In this document: positions 9,301 through 20,742 of the stretch, piece after piece
How positions within the stretch are numbered: position 1 is the first letter of the stretch
Layout: every line of letters begins with the position of its first letter
Source: Phoronis australis
Lineage: Eukaryota; Phoronida; Phoronidae
NCBI GenBank assembly: GCA_002633005.1
Contig: NMRA01000691.1
Location: 62,001-126,000 of the forward strand
DNA length: 64,000 nucleotides
Reading direction: 5' to 3'
Notes under the pieces: model-generated
Databases searched by the model: none
What the model saw: the letters and a program-made list of their open reading frames with translations, nothing else
Told to the model about the DNA's origin: nothing
Translations under genes and position numbers: made by a program

Positions 9301-10985
9301 ATAAAATACCTGGAAAATCAAACGGCAAAAACAAATCTACAACAAAAATATTCGTAATCTTTACCACCAACATATTCGAGCCTCTCCAGGAATCCCTAAG
9401 TGAAGAAAACATTGCAAAATTCAACGCACCCAAGAACGGCAAAACTAATTTGAAAAAAGTACGGCACCACAAGAACAAAGGAAAGAACAAATATTCTAAG
9501 ACATTTACAACGACTTCGTTTCGACCTATGCCTACCACCATCATCTACGGTCCTGCAGACAATACCAACGACACCATGAAAAAGTCAAACGTAACAGAAG
9601 GTTCCGTAGACAAATCACTAGGAAAACTATAACCTGCGAAAGAAAAAACGTAGTTAATTTATCTAACCATAACTTAACTGATAGTGAGGTTAGCCTACTT
9701 TCTAAAGGACTTAACTTTTGTCCTACCAAAACCAATATTGACAAAGATGAATTACTAATTGATATTTACACTTTCGCTAGACGTCTTAGATTGGCAGCAT
9801 ATTTTGACAATCCTTCCAAAGATGAAAACGAGAACTCCCCTTTAGAAATCAATCCTTTCAAGAAAAAAAGCAAATGGAATCCACCTAAAAGTCAAAACCA
9901 TGCCCTCGAAAGTTACATTGAAGCTAATACTAATGACGTTATGAATTACAAAAAGCAAAACTACAAATATAATATCACTAAGTCCAAAAAAGATGCCCTC
10001 ACAATACTCGCTAAAAACAAAGAAATCATAATTAAACCAGCTGATAACAGATCAGCAGATGTTATAATGGACAAGCAGAAATGTATTGACGAGGCTCTCC
10101 GACAACTTAATGACACAGCATACTACAAACTTTTAGATAATAACCCCAACACAAAACATATCAGTCTTATATTTTGAATGCTTTCCATTTAGGTCACATT
10201 GACAAAGACACCAAAAACTACCTCATTCCTAATGAAGCTCAATCTATAAAGTTTACTCATGACATTTCTCAAAATAAAGTCTCATTTTTAGATGTAACTG
10301 TCATCCTTAAAAATGATAAACTAGAAACGGACTTATTCTGTAAAGAAACTGACAAACACCAATATCTGTCATATCACTCGAGTCATCCCTTTAATTGCAA
10401 GAAAAGCCTTCCATATAGCCTTACCCTAAGAATTCGACGCATTTCTCCAGAAGAAACTTCCTTTAATAACCGTTTAAAAGAACTCAAGTACTATCTAGTT
10501 CAACGTCATTTCCCCTTAAATCTTATACACAAACAGTTTGACATAGTCCGTTCAATCACACGAAATGAATCTTTAAGAACACACAATGTAACAAAACTAG
10601 GTGTAAAATGTGTAACTTTATCAACGATAGCACTTTTTTCCAGTCTTCCCAAACCAATGAAAACTTTGAAATAAAACATTATTCTGATTGCACCACCAAC
10701 AATACTATTTACCTTATATCTTGTAAAAATGTTCTATCCAATACGTAGGACAAACTCAACATAATCTACAAACTCGGTTTCGTAATCATAGATTTAACAC
10801 AATACATAAAAACATTTCTGATACTATAGGTAATCATTTGAATTCCAAAAACCATAATATTCAAGATCTTTCTGTACAAATAATAGAAAAACTCCAACAC
10901 CCCAGTACCCCTCACAGACTCAAAAGAGAACAATATTGGATATACAAGCTCAATACACTAGAACCTCATGGATTGTACATATAAA
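9300..10985 (+). pseudogene. Penelope-like element copy C: RT ORF with core deleted, GIY-YIG 3' end
   Basis: The plus strand reads as a Penelope ORF. A basic N-terminus is followed by LLSKGLNFCPTKTNIDKDEL and FARRLRLAAYFDNP, then 'FKKKSKWNPPKSQNHALESY' and EIIIKPADNRSADVIMDKQ (the conserved 'IKPADKGG..VIMDK' block). A stop at about 10175 precedes GHIDKDTKNYLIPNEA. The frame then jumps directly to IKFTHDISQNKVSFLDVTV, so the whole RT fingers-palm core (motifs A-C) is missing. The post-RT connector matches copy B closely. From 10690 a frame-broken GIY-YIG domain follows (YLISC, then QTQHNLQTRFRNH, then LKREQYW with its conserved Glu). It needs another copy's enzyme for mobility. Confidence 0.85.
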
Positions 10986-11084
10986 CTTCTTAAATTATAT
11001 CATTGAATTTTTTACGCAAAAATGTATCATATTCATTACACCATATCTTAAATATCAATTATCATATAGTGTTTGATTTTACTT

Positions 11085-11265
11085 TATTTCTGTTTCTGTT
11101 TCTGTTTCTGTTTCTGTTGGCAAAGGACTTTATTACATCCGAAAACTTCAGTTGATCCATTCTTGTTGTTTTATTTACCTATTTATATTCTACATTTCGT
11201 GAAACAATAGTATCCTTGGGAGGATCTGGATCGCCTTATTTAGTTTCAGGTTTATTTTTTGCGTA
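11085..11265 (+). repeat. Penelope-like terminal repeat (pLTR), downstream of copy C
   Basis: Same unit as at 8041-8180, preceded by four tandem tttctg units (11090-11118) that the other copies lack or have fewer of. An insertion gaaacaatagtatcc distinguishes it slightly. Confidence 0.85.
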
Positions 11266-14200
11266 ATTATATAATGACAACAAATGGTCTGCTTGTAGCT
11301 TGAACTTGTTTTGAAGTTTTATCAAGATTGAAACGAACTGGATTGAGAGAGTAACTCGAACCGTACACGTACTTCTTAGCCTGAGCTGAAGCGCACATAC
11401 CTTGACCAAAAATTTATTGAGGAATAAACGAATTCTCAGTTCTACCTGAGATCAGAGAGAATTTTTAAACTGAGAAAGTAGTAAAATAAAAATATTTCAT
11501 AACGGTGGTTGGCTTAAATGACTATTTGGTTTGTAACAGAAAAAAATGGGTTTAAGACCACTTTAAAGTCCTTATCTCAAAAACTTACCAAATTAAGTAA
11601 AATGTAACATAGCATAATGTTTACATCGTTTCTGTTATCAAAAAGCCTTTTTAGCACAATTTTGTACCTCGGCCGAGATCGAAAAATCATCGACTATTAA
11701 CGTCTATTTCAGAGACCTGAGTTCCTGGGTGTCAGTTCAGGAACGATTCCTGTACGTCAGCCATGTTGTCCTTGAAAAATTAGTGACATTACCGTGAGCG
11801 TAAATGCATTGTTATTTTGTTTGGTTGTTTTTGATTCCCATTTTGGTTCTGTTTATATAAACTTGATTACTTATTGTCCTAATTCTACATGTTATTTGCA
11901 TTTGACGACTGGAATTAAATGTATAATCATATTTTTGAAGTACCGTCGCAAAATCTCTGGCGTAGCCAACGCTCGGCTACTGAGGTCAGCCCTGACTCGT
12001 CGCGAGGTTACGTCAAATTAGAAACAGTAACCGTTTAGGTAATAAAGTAGAAAAAAATTCTTGATTATCAAATCTTAATAGCCATATCGTGAAACTGATG
12101 CAAAGTACCAGCCTGAAGTGAGCAATTGCTGTGTCACCGTGACTACCCGCCCGTGTGAGCGTAGTGCGTAATTGGCAGCAAATCGGCACCGGCTTTACTG
12201 GCCGTTTAAGAACGTAAAATAGAAAAAATATCCACATACGGTGGTGTTTCGACAAACAAAAACAAGTTTTATCTCAAAACAGTTAGCTCCACATCTGTGC
12301 TTTATTTTGCTGCCAAGACACAGTAACCTGTGAAGCAATTCCCCGGCCTGCAGTCGCCGGGACTCTTCGTCGGGAAGTGATAATCATTTGCTAAAGAGGT
12401 TTTGATTAATTATCAGGGAAAATATATTTTCAAAGCTCACAAAAACAAACTTACAATATATACCTCTCTTCATGGCTAAATATAGAATTCCGGGCCGCAA
12501 ACCGGAGCGGGGATAGTGTAGTGAATTTTAGTCAGTGAGCTGGATGTCGGCGATGAGAATATATTGCAGTGTTAGGAACGTGACGCAGTATTCTTTAATC
12601 TCTATGTCACAGGAATTTCGCTCATTCAGGGCCGGGTAATCTAATTTTGTTTTCATCTTGCCCTGCGGAGCACAGATGTTTGCCGGTGCACGGCAGGCCA
12701 GGCGGTCAGGCTAGCAGCGTATACGAATGTTTCTGACTATGTGAGAATTATTCCTTTTACTTTAAAATTCTTAATACTTTGGCACCATGGCAAGTTTTCT
12801 ACCTGAAGTAATTTCGTCACCAAATGATATTCGTCAGCCGCCCGGCCTTAGCGAATTAAGTCGCGTCTAAATTTATTTTCCAAATCTTCGCAAGTTTTAC
12901 TGTCATGATATTCTACAACTGTATAGCAATTTTATTCAATAATTTGATGTTGCATGTTCGTTGTTCTGTTTATATTGTTTGTTAGTTAAACCCAGTAAAA
13001 CACGCTTAGCCTAATCTCATGTGCCATAGTCGGCTGCAGGTAAGAGCCCGGAAAAATAACTTCTGCTAAAATTTATTTTGCCTTATTTTGTCAACATTTT
13101 AAGTACAAATTTTCCCAATTTTGGTTTTATTTAAGTTGAGGTCCATGTCGATTATTTTATCTCCGTTTGCAGGCTGGTAAAAAGCACTGCTCCAGTCGCA
13201 CAGACATCGTATACTAATCCTGGGTTCCTGAATGAATTGTACTTCCGATTTCGCGGTTAGTTCAAAATGGCGGTATGATCTTCGGGTCGGAATTGTGAGT
13301 GACGCGTTTATTGAAATTGTCTTCGACTACGGATTGTGTATTGGTTATGGGATAAGTACTGCGTGGTTCCTTATAATGTCTTCTAACCATTTAATAAGGG
13401 TTAAAAACGTGTGCTTCTAGGACTTTAACCCTTAGATAGAGCAATTATAGTGTCTAGTGTAGGACATTTTGTGAGTACTGTTACCTGGCAATTATAGTCG
13501 GTGATACCTGAGCTGTAAACATCTCGTGAGTAATTTTACCCGACGTTTTACTTTTTCCTTGTATTACTGTACTAATAAAAGTTCCACTTTTCAAAGACTG
13601 ACGATTTGAAAAGTTCCCACACATTAATTTGAACGTTTTGTTCAACAAACTAATTTTATATGGAATAAATTGTCAAATGTATTGAGCAGTATAGAGCGCA
13701 GTAATTACAAATTTGTAATTTATTGTATTGACTTGGCAGAATACAATGCAAAAATCAAATGAACTTTACATACAACATCCCTTGCCTTTTGAGCATATAA
13801 GCTACCCGAGTAAATGCCAATAAACATGAATTAACTTATTGATCCTCGCTGTTTTTACACGAAAGGTTGTAAGGGAAATGTTTGGCGGTGGGAAAAGGTC
13901 CTCTACCAGTATGCTTGTAACCTGTCGTTGTGTTTTGGACGACCAAGAGGGTGCTTGCGTTTAAACCCGGTTATATTGGATAACAACACAGACTTAGAAG
14001 AGTCAACCAAGTATCCCTAGATGATCGCATTTCATTATCCTGTCACACGAAATTTGTTTGTTTGATTTTGTCTTGAAAGACTTTCCATTCAGTATCCATT
14101 TCACTTAAACGAGGACGTAAGTGTAGTAGGCCTATAGGGTGTTGGCTTCGAGCCCATATATACATGTAGGTATGCATTTCTGTCCCTTTTAAGTCAAATT

Positions 14201-14329
14201 CAAACATACACTTCCTTGTGAGGAGTTAGAAGTTTGTGAGCATTGGGTTACCATCCTACTTTTAGCGAAAAAGATGCATTTTAAATGCATATATAAATAT
14301 GTCTATTTACCTGTATGCACTGATGTGAG

Positions 14330-14352
14330 TGTGTGCGTGCGCGCGCGTGTAT
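14330..14352. repeat. (GT/GC)n purine-pyrimidine microsatellite
   Basis: Alternating gtgtgcgtgcgcgcgcgtgt, a potential Z-DNA-forming tract. Confidence 0.8.
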
Positions 14353-15000
14353 GTAATATCTTTGACGGACATATATAATGTTTTGCGCTCTATGGACTTT
14401 TAAAACTCTTATAATTGTACATCACATTTTTCGTAATAAATATGAAAAAGGAAAAATAATGCATGTGTGTGACACAGACGAACAGCAAGCTGTCGTTTTT
14501 ATTCGTTGCTCGAGAACGCAAATCAAAACAACCCTATGAATCGCAATACTTCATTTGCAAAACACACAGTGGGATATTTCTGGTTAAACATTCGTGTTTA
14601 AGGATTGAAACTTCTTGTTTGAAGGTGAATGTGCACTATTCAAGACCAGTACCTGAAGATATTGCGTCACTATACTTTGTGTACAGTTCCAAGCTAGCGC
14701 GAATATTTTCGCAAACATATAATATTGCGTCTCTCATTTTTCAACGGTGAAGAAGTGAAAGACACATTTGACACTTGGGTGTTGTTATAATGGTAACTCA
14801 TACATGCAGGTAAGAAATCGGTGTAAAGTATAATATTAAATGTATATAATCGTCACGTATACATGAATATGTCACAATATAATCACTTGAGCACACAATT
14901 AGAACTTCGTTTTAGAACGAGGCAACAAAACCATATTTGAAGCAATACAAAAAGAACAGTCACAACAGTTATATTCTTGTGTCACTTTTGTACCATTATC

Positions 15001-15071
15001 ATGCGCGGTGCACCCGAGGGGGGCTGGGGGGAGGCTATAGCCCCCACTTTTTTCAGTGCTGCACCGCCCAT
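15001..15071. mobile_element. Short palindromic MITE-like element, copy 1
   Basis: A ~70-bp unit with inverted ends (gcggtgcac ... gcaccgccc), a G-rich middle, then ccccacttttttcagtgctgc. The same unit occurs at 15513, 46832 and 55763, in both orientations. Confidence 0.7.
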
Positions 15072-15512
15072 GATCATGCCAGTTAAATGCATTCCGCCCC
15101 TCTCGAGTTAAGAACATGGAACCTTTTCTTTTGTTTTCGGTTCTACATGACCAAAATGGAACAAAAAAGTGACAAGAAAAACTCAATTATATACACATTG
15201 GTGTATACAAAATAGATCGATGCAAATCTGCATATGTCTCAGGCTAGTCTCACGGTAGCCTTTACATAATTCATTGGCCATGACGACCTTTTCTTGAGAT
15301 GGTGGAGGCGTGTCACTGCAACCAGCACCCCCTCTAGTATTCTTTGTCATCGAAAATCACTGGATTTCCGTCGTCTATTCGAATCTGTTGAACTCCGCTT
15401 GCTTTTCCTTCTTGTTTTCGGTGGACCACGGTTTAGCCAGAATGTTTTCATAGGACCTATACCCTGGAATGAACCGCAACTGGAAGATTCATCAACCATC
15501 TTACTTAAGACC

Positions 15513-15577
15513 ATGTGCGGCGCAGCATTGAAAAAAGTGGGAGCTATAATCCGCGCTCCCTATGGTGCGCCGCCGAT
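15513..15577. mobile_element. Short palindromic MITE-like element, copy 2 (reverse)
   Basis: Reverse-orientation copy: gtgcggcgcagcattgaaaa through tatggtgcgccgccgat. Only about 440 bp from copy 1 and inverted to it. Confidence 0.7.
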
Positions 15578-16166
15578 GAAGAAGTAGGGGGAAGTCACCA
15601 GTATTTAAATTGTGCCGCCCAATTACCTCCCCTGTCCAAAGGCATGACAGATGATAAACGGCGTTCAATGGCTTCATTTTGAACTAAAATCCGAGCAGTT
15701 CATCTTCCATGGCAGGATTTTAAAGTTACTCGGAAAAGGTGAGTAAATTTTATTCAAAATTCCTTGTATTTTTGTAAAACTTAATACTATGTGTGTTACT
15801 CTCCAATATTTGTTCACAAAGCATTCAAGCCTGTAGTTAGCCAATTCACGTTGAGCTTGGCGTTTAATGTATGCATTAACGTCAGGTCTGACAATGTCTC
15901 TTTTGGATGTAATGTACATATATTACTGTAACGTCTGACAATGGTTCTTATGAATGAATGTGATGTATTAAAGTCGCGTCAGACAAAGGCTCTGGTGATT
16001 TTTATCAGTGTTCTAACTTAAGCAAATAAATCTGCTTGCCTTCATTGCCAGTTAGTCTGAAAATTGACTGGCCCCGCTGCCAAGATGCTTGCCTTGGTTT
16101 TAGCGTCCTGTCTACGTTTTTATCCATCTTTTACACTAAATGCGCATGTGATTGAGAACCTTATTT

Positions 16167-17602
16167 GTAAGAGAATGTCACCCAAAACACAACGTGTAGC
16201 TCCATTCGATCACAGCAAGTTCAGTTCTTTTACCTGACACCCAGCAGTTCACAAGACGCTTACTGGTGTCAACGTATCGCTTGAATTCATTTGTTTTACA
16301 CCAATAATTTATCAAAAATTGAAGAAAAACCCTTACAAAGACATTGAGTTTTTAAGTAAATGAGTTGTTTTATTTCGCTATTACGGATTTATAGAAAATT
16401 TTAGCGTACCGTAAATAATAAATAATTGCAGGCGGTCTGATACACGTTGTACCAGACGTGCGTACGCCTCGCATGTGGGCCCATTGCACTGATCACCCGG
16501 AAATATTTTTATGCTTTATTAATATATGTAGTCCGCTACACACTTCGGTAGGCCAACTTTCGGAGGTCGGTCGTGGGAAGTTTGGTGTCTATTCGGTGTT
16601 GAGTTAGTATTATTCTTCCGTGAAATACGGACAGGAGAACATAGACGTGTTTAGCAATTTTAGACCTGCAATTTTTTTCAGTTCTACATACCAATGGCTC
16701 AGAACCCGTGGTGGCTGGACTGGAGAAATGACGAACATAAACCAGCCGGGTTAGTCGGCTTCGAAAGTTGAAAACTAAACCCCAAGTCACGAAAAGACTA
16801 GACTAGTGAACAAAAGAAGTAATGTGCAAGTGAATATTTTGGTGAATTCTCCGCGAAATTGCAGTGGTTTACTCGTGGGGGAAGCGCGAAACCAGGTTCC
16901 CCTGCCACAGAACCGTACGAGAAACAAGTACAATGATTTGAAGAACGTATATATATCTAAATGAAGATTTCCCTAACCTCAAACCGCAGAACAGCTTTCT
17001 GTCAGTAACACTGAATGAGCATGCACTCACACGGACGGCCGGCCGGTCAATTAGCTTTATTACATCTGAAGCTAGTAACGCAGTATGATATATTCATTTT
17101 TGATTTCTCAAAACCTTTGAACTCACGAACACTCCTAAAGCATTAAAAATTGTATCAACTGAGACAGGCTTTGACATTTCATTTCGGTTTTATATAAACA
17201 TAAGTTAAGGTGAGAATAATTCATCTTGAACCAGTACAATGTGGGCCACAGGTAAGGTGATATCTCACGACCTCATGGTATCAACGGCATACTGTTCGTT
17301 CTTTACTGCCGGGAACCACTTTCAAAGCATTTCAGGTTCTCGAAGAAATCAAAATAAACGATATACATGTACCCTCTTTCCTCTGAGGTTCATGGTTCGC
17401 ATAAGCGGGAACGATACGCCACACCGAGCGGGACACACTCAGCTGAAGAACCACTGACGTCACTGCGTCGTGTACTCACCTTCCTCACAGATTAACGCAA
17501 CGCCTCTCGGCTAGGGGGATCGACTTTATACGAGCTGATGTGGATATAGACCGATCAAAACGGTGACTAACAGTAATTAAATCGAGTGGCATTCTCCTTT
17601 AA
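16167..17602. mobile_element. TTAA-type terminal-inverted-repeat DNA transposon, non-autonomous, copy 1
   Basis: It ends in gagtggcattctccTTTAA at 17602 and begins with a degenerate gtaagagaatgtcaccc at 16167. Nearly its whole length aligns with the better-preserved copy at 23302-24830 (shared blocks include attcttccgtgaaatac, gtcacgaaaagact and gatgtggatatagaccgat). It has no transposase frame. A SINE-type segment (16428-16530) is inserted in it and absent from copy 2. Confidence 0.8.
16428..16530. mobile_element. SINE head fragment (hairpin GTCTG-n-CAGAC), copy 1
   Basis: The segment gcaggcggtctgatacacgt ... gctttattaatatatgtag matches the start of longer copies at 28374 and 55433 but stops before their tRNA-like part. 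Confidence 0.65.
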
Positions 17603-20600
17603 CTCTAGGTAAGGAATTGTTGGTAACTGAGATGTATACATAAACACCACATAAGCTGTGGTGGTAAAATAAAAGCCCTGAACTAGATTTAACCATTTTG
17701 CAAAACACGTTCCTCAGTACATAGAGCTCTAGGCTAGAGTTCTATGAGTAAATAACGTGCATGGGGAGATCGTGCACTTGCTGCACACAAGGTTTAAACT
17801 CGTTGGCGATCAAGAGGTGGGAGTCAAACAAAATTAGCCACTAGACCTTTTTGAATTAATTGAATATGAGACTACATCCACACAGGGCCTACTGTATATG
17901 TGAAATTTTACTGGGCCGCCAGGCCAGTAACTTTTAGGGGACACTGTCCCGGTCGCAAATCCACTAGCATCGGGTAACCGAGCCAATGTGTATTTCCAAT
18001 GGTGAATGTGATGTATTAGTTGTCCGTGATGCTACACTTGATAAAAATATTCATATTCGATATTTATATAACCTGTTAAAAACACGAGATACACCAATAG
18101 ATGGTGCAGACTCACGCACATACAATCACGCTAAAATATATTTCTGGCCTAAGATGCAACAATAGCAAACAATCGCTTTCTAATGATTTAGACTTGACAA
18201 TCTACTGAACTATTATTTTACTCGAGTAAACAAGACTAACAGTTTCCAACATTTCAAAACTCAAAAAATAACAAACATTAACCAAGTTTTAAGACCACCA
18301 TGGGAATTGACTGTTACACGGTAGTCCTTGATATGTTTGGAGGGTAACTAGCCAACTGGTAACCCGAGATGAAAGCAAATGCCATTTGTATTAGGCTTCG
18401 TGATTCCGGCAGCTTTATTTTTTCTCTCTTGTTATTAGCCACCGTCCGACCATTGAACTGATTTGGGATTTCAGTCTCTTGGCGGTCTACCGGCTATTTG
18501 TCTACTAGAGTGCCTCGTTGATCAATGAGTGCGTTTAATTTTCCTCTAAGGTTCGTATAAGACCTGCGATAAATAAACCCAAAATAAGTTGTTTGGTAAG
18601 AAGCCGTGACGTGAAATTTCGAACTTGGTCTGGAGAAATCACGGACTTTCAGACTAAGGGGAAATTATTGACCAATTCCATCACGTTGAGTGTCCTATAT
18701 CAAAACCTGTTTTTTTGACAGAAAGCATGGATGTAACGACGCTTTTTTAAATCTCGATCCAAGAACACGGAACACCATCAACCAACTATCAACATATAAA
18801 CTACAAAGCATATTACTTGCACATCACCTGTACGTCGCTGTTATATCCGAAAATCGCTGTAAGATCAAGTTTTAGCATTTCTTATCAGGTGGTCCTGAGC
18901 TGTAAGAGCTCTGTTAATATGTTTAGTGAGTAGTTTGACCTGGCAACATTGTGTTGGCTTTTTCAGCTTATTTATGGGTAAAACTTTAAAAGGTAAAAAG
19001 TTGAAAGTTGCGCATTTCGTGTAATTTGACAATGAATTCAACTTAAAACATAATAAAATTTTGAAATTCAGAATTAATGTTAGTTGCGTCTTCAAAATAT
19101 TATCTCGGACAATCTAACAAGTACTTTTAAGCATTGTTGATTACAGTGAAAAAGCAAACTAGAGCTGGAATATAAACTACATGTATTTTTATCTACAAAT
19201 ACGTAAGAGCTCACCTGCTGAAATTTTACTTCGACCGAGATCAGGCTAAGTTAAGATCGAATGTTAGCCTGATCAATTCTTCATGTTTGTGGTTACACTT
19301 GGTTACTGTCTTAATACTGTAAACTGCTAGGGAATGATTTTGTTGGATGTTGTTTTCAAGTTTTTACAATCTGATAACCTCGATCAATGCCACATTGAAG
19401 ATCATCAATAACCGGCGAACTCCAAGGGAGACAATAAGGCGCGACTTACTGTACATTCACGTGATTCTTTCGAACCTCACCAAGGCCTTATATACTGCAA
19501 GAAATCCCAACTGTATCTAAAATCCCTATTAATATTCTTAAGGCCAAGATTATGCAAAAAATTCGAATTGTTCAAATCGACTGGCTTAGTTTTGTGAATT
19601 TGCAAAAAGTGGAGAACGCGTTGCCAGCATGTTTACCTACATGTGTACTGTATGTCAAAAACCGATTTGATTTCGGTCTAAGTTAAGACCAAAGACCAAA
19701 AACCGACTTTAGATTCATCACAATGTCTTTTCTGACTTTCGTCTTAACTCCGTCAACTTTTTTTTACCTCGATTTTCTTGTGCTTTGCTAAAGATACATG
19801 GGTTTCTGTTTCATAGCCGTGGTTAGTACCCCCGGGAGAAGTAGTATCAAACAACCGAGACTTATTAAGTTGGCCACGTGGTAATAGAAATTCCCAGTCA
19901 TGTTTGCCAAAATGAGATTGATGCGAAAAACACAAGTCACAACAATAGTTATTTTCACCTGTTCCCTCTAATACTTCATGCGAAACAACTTAGATACTCT
20001 TTTTGACTTCATGTTCATTATAATATGCAAAAATATAATTTGGTGCAAACCACCCTTACTAGAAAGTATTCCCAAATGATTCCCTTTTATTATGACATCA
20101 TTTTTGTAAATAAAGTAAACAAAACAAACTTAATATTTTGGTCATTTTATCCTACACTTTATTGATTAATCTTCAGCAATTTCCAGACTCTTAGAAGAAC
20201 TTCGAAAATACGGTGGTGTGTGTTTTTTACATCCAAACACATTTTTGTTGTCTGTCTTTTCAGATATAGAATCAACAAAGTTTAAGTAACTTGAGCTGAA
20301 CCGTTTTAACGTTGTTTAATCATCGGATTCGTACTCTAGTACCCGCGCTAGATAATTATACAACCTACCTTGCCGTCGATACCAGTGATATACTAATCGG
20401 TCAGTGATTGGCTAATTATGTCATCTACAGCGCCCTCTACTGATCAACATAATATGTGGCAGTTTGATCCATAAAGACTTCGTTTTTCACAGAAAATGTT
20501 CAATCTAAACAACTAGAATTACTGTACTAACGTTAAAAGAAAGCACTTTATTGTCATGTGAAACTACATGTACTCACGAATGGTTTAGTCAAAGCTCAAG

Positions 20601-20650
20601 ACCCACTGACTATACACTCAAGACAACTACAAGAAGCTATAACCGCCTAC
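17603..20650. other. No gene recognised
   Basis: No frame with family features. A minus frame at 19753-19935 begins near CAG/GTGAAAATAAC and carries a CDLC/H-rich patch but matches nothing I know. The last residues of the guanylyl cyclase should lie downstream of its last identified exon (20651), so a short terminal exon in this interval is expected but was not found. Confidence 0.4.
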
Positions 20651-20742
20651 CTTCACGTCAATCACACCTCGCTTTTCTGTAAAGTAACCAGGAAACTTGT
20701 GAATTGCCCCATCTGCAGCTTCGCTGAGGTGAATTCTCAGAC
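20651..20742 (-). CDS. Guanylyl cyclase exon: end of catalytic domain
   Basis: Acceptor cccacAG at 20743. It encodes [20 protein letters not shown] then [10 protein letters not shown], the standard C-terminal wording of class III cyclase domains in receptor guanylyl cyclases. It ends at AAG/GTAGGC. The usual closing residues (KGKG..TYWL) must be in a further exon not located. Confidence 0.9.

Larger units (their letters stand above)
11266..16160. other. No gene recognised
   Basis: Open frames here are short and show no domain or splice support. A GT/GC microsatellite lies at 14330-14352, and two copies of a short palindromic element lie at 15001 and 15513. Downstream exons of the guanylyl cyclase gene (its last few residues and 3' UTR, minus strand) could lie in this or the 17.6-20.6 kb stretch, but I could not place them. 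Confidence 0.4.

Noticed and set aside
13880-13930. Minus-strand YW-stop as the cyclase terminal exon
   Set aside because: Only three residues fit and no acceptor or KGKG context is visible.
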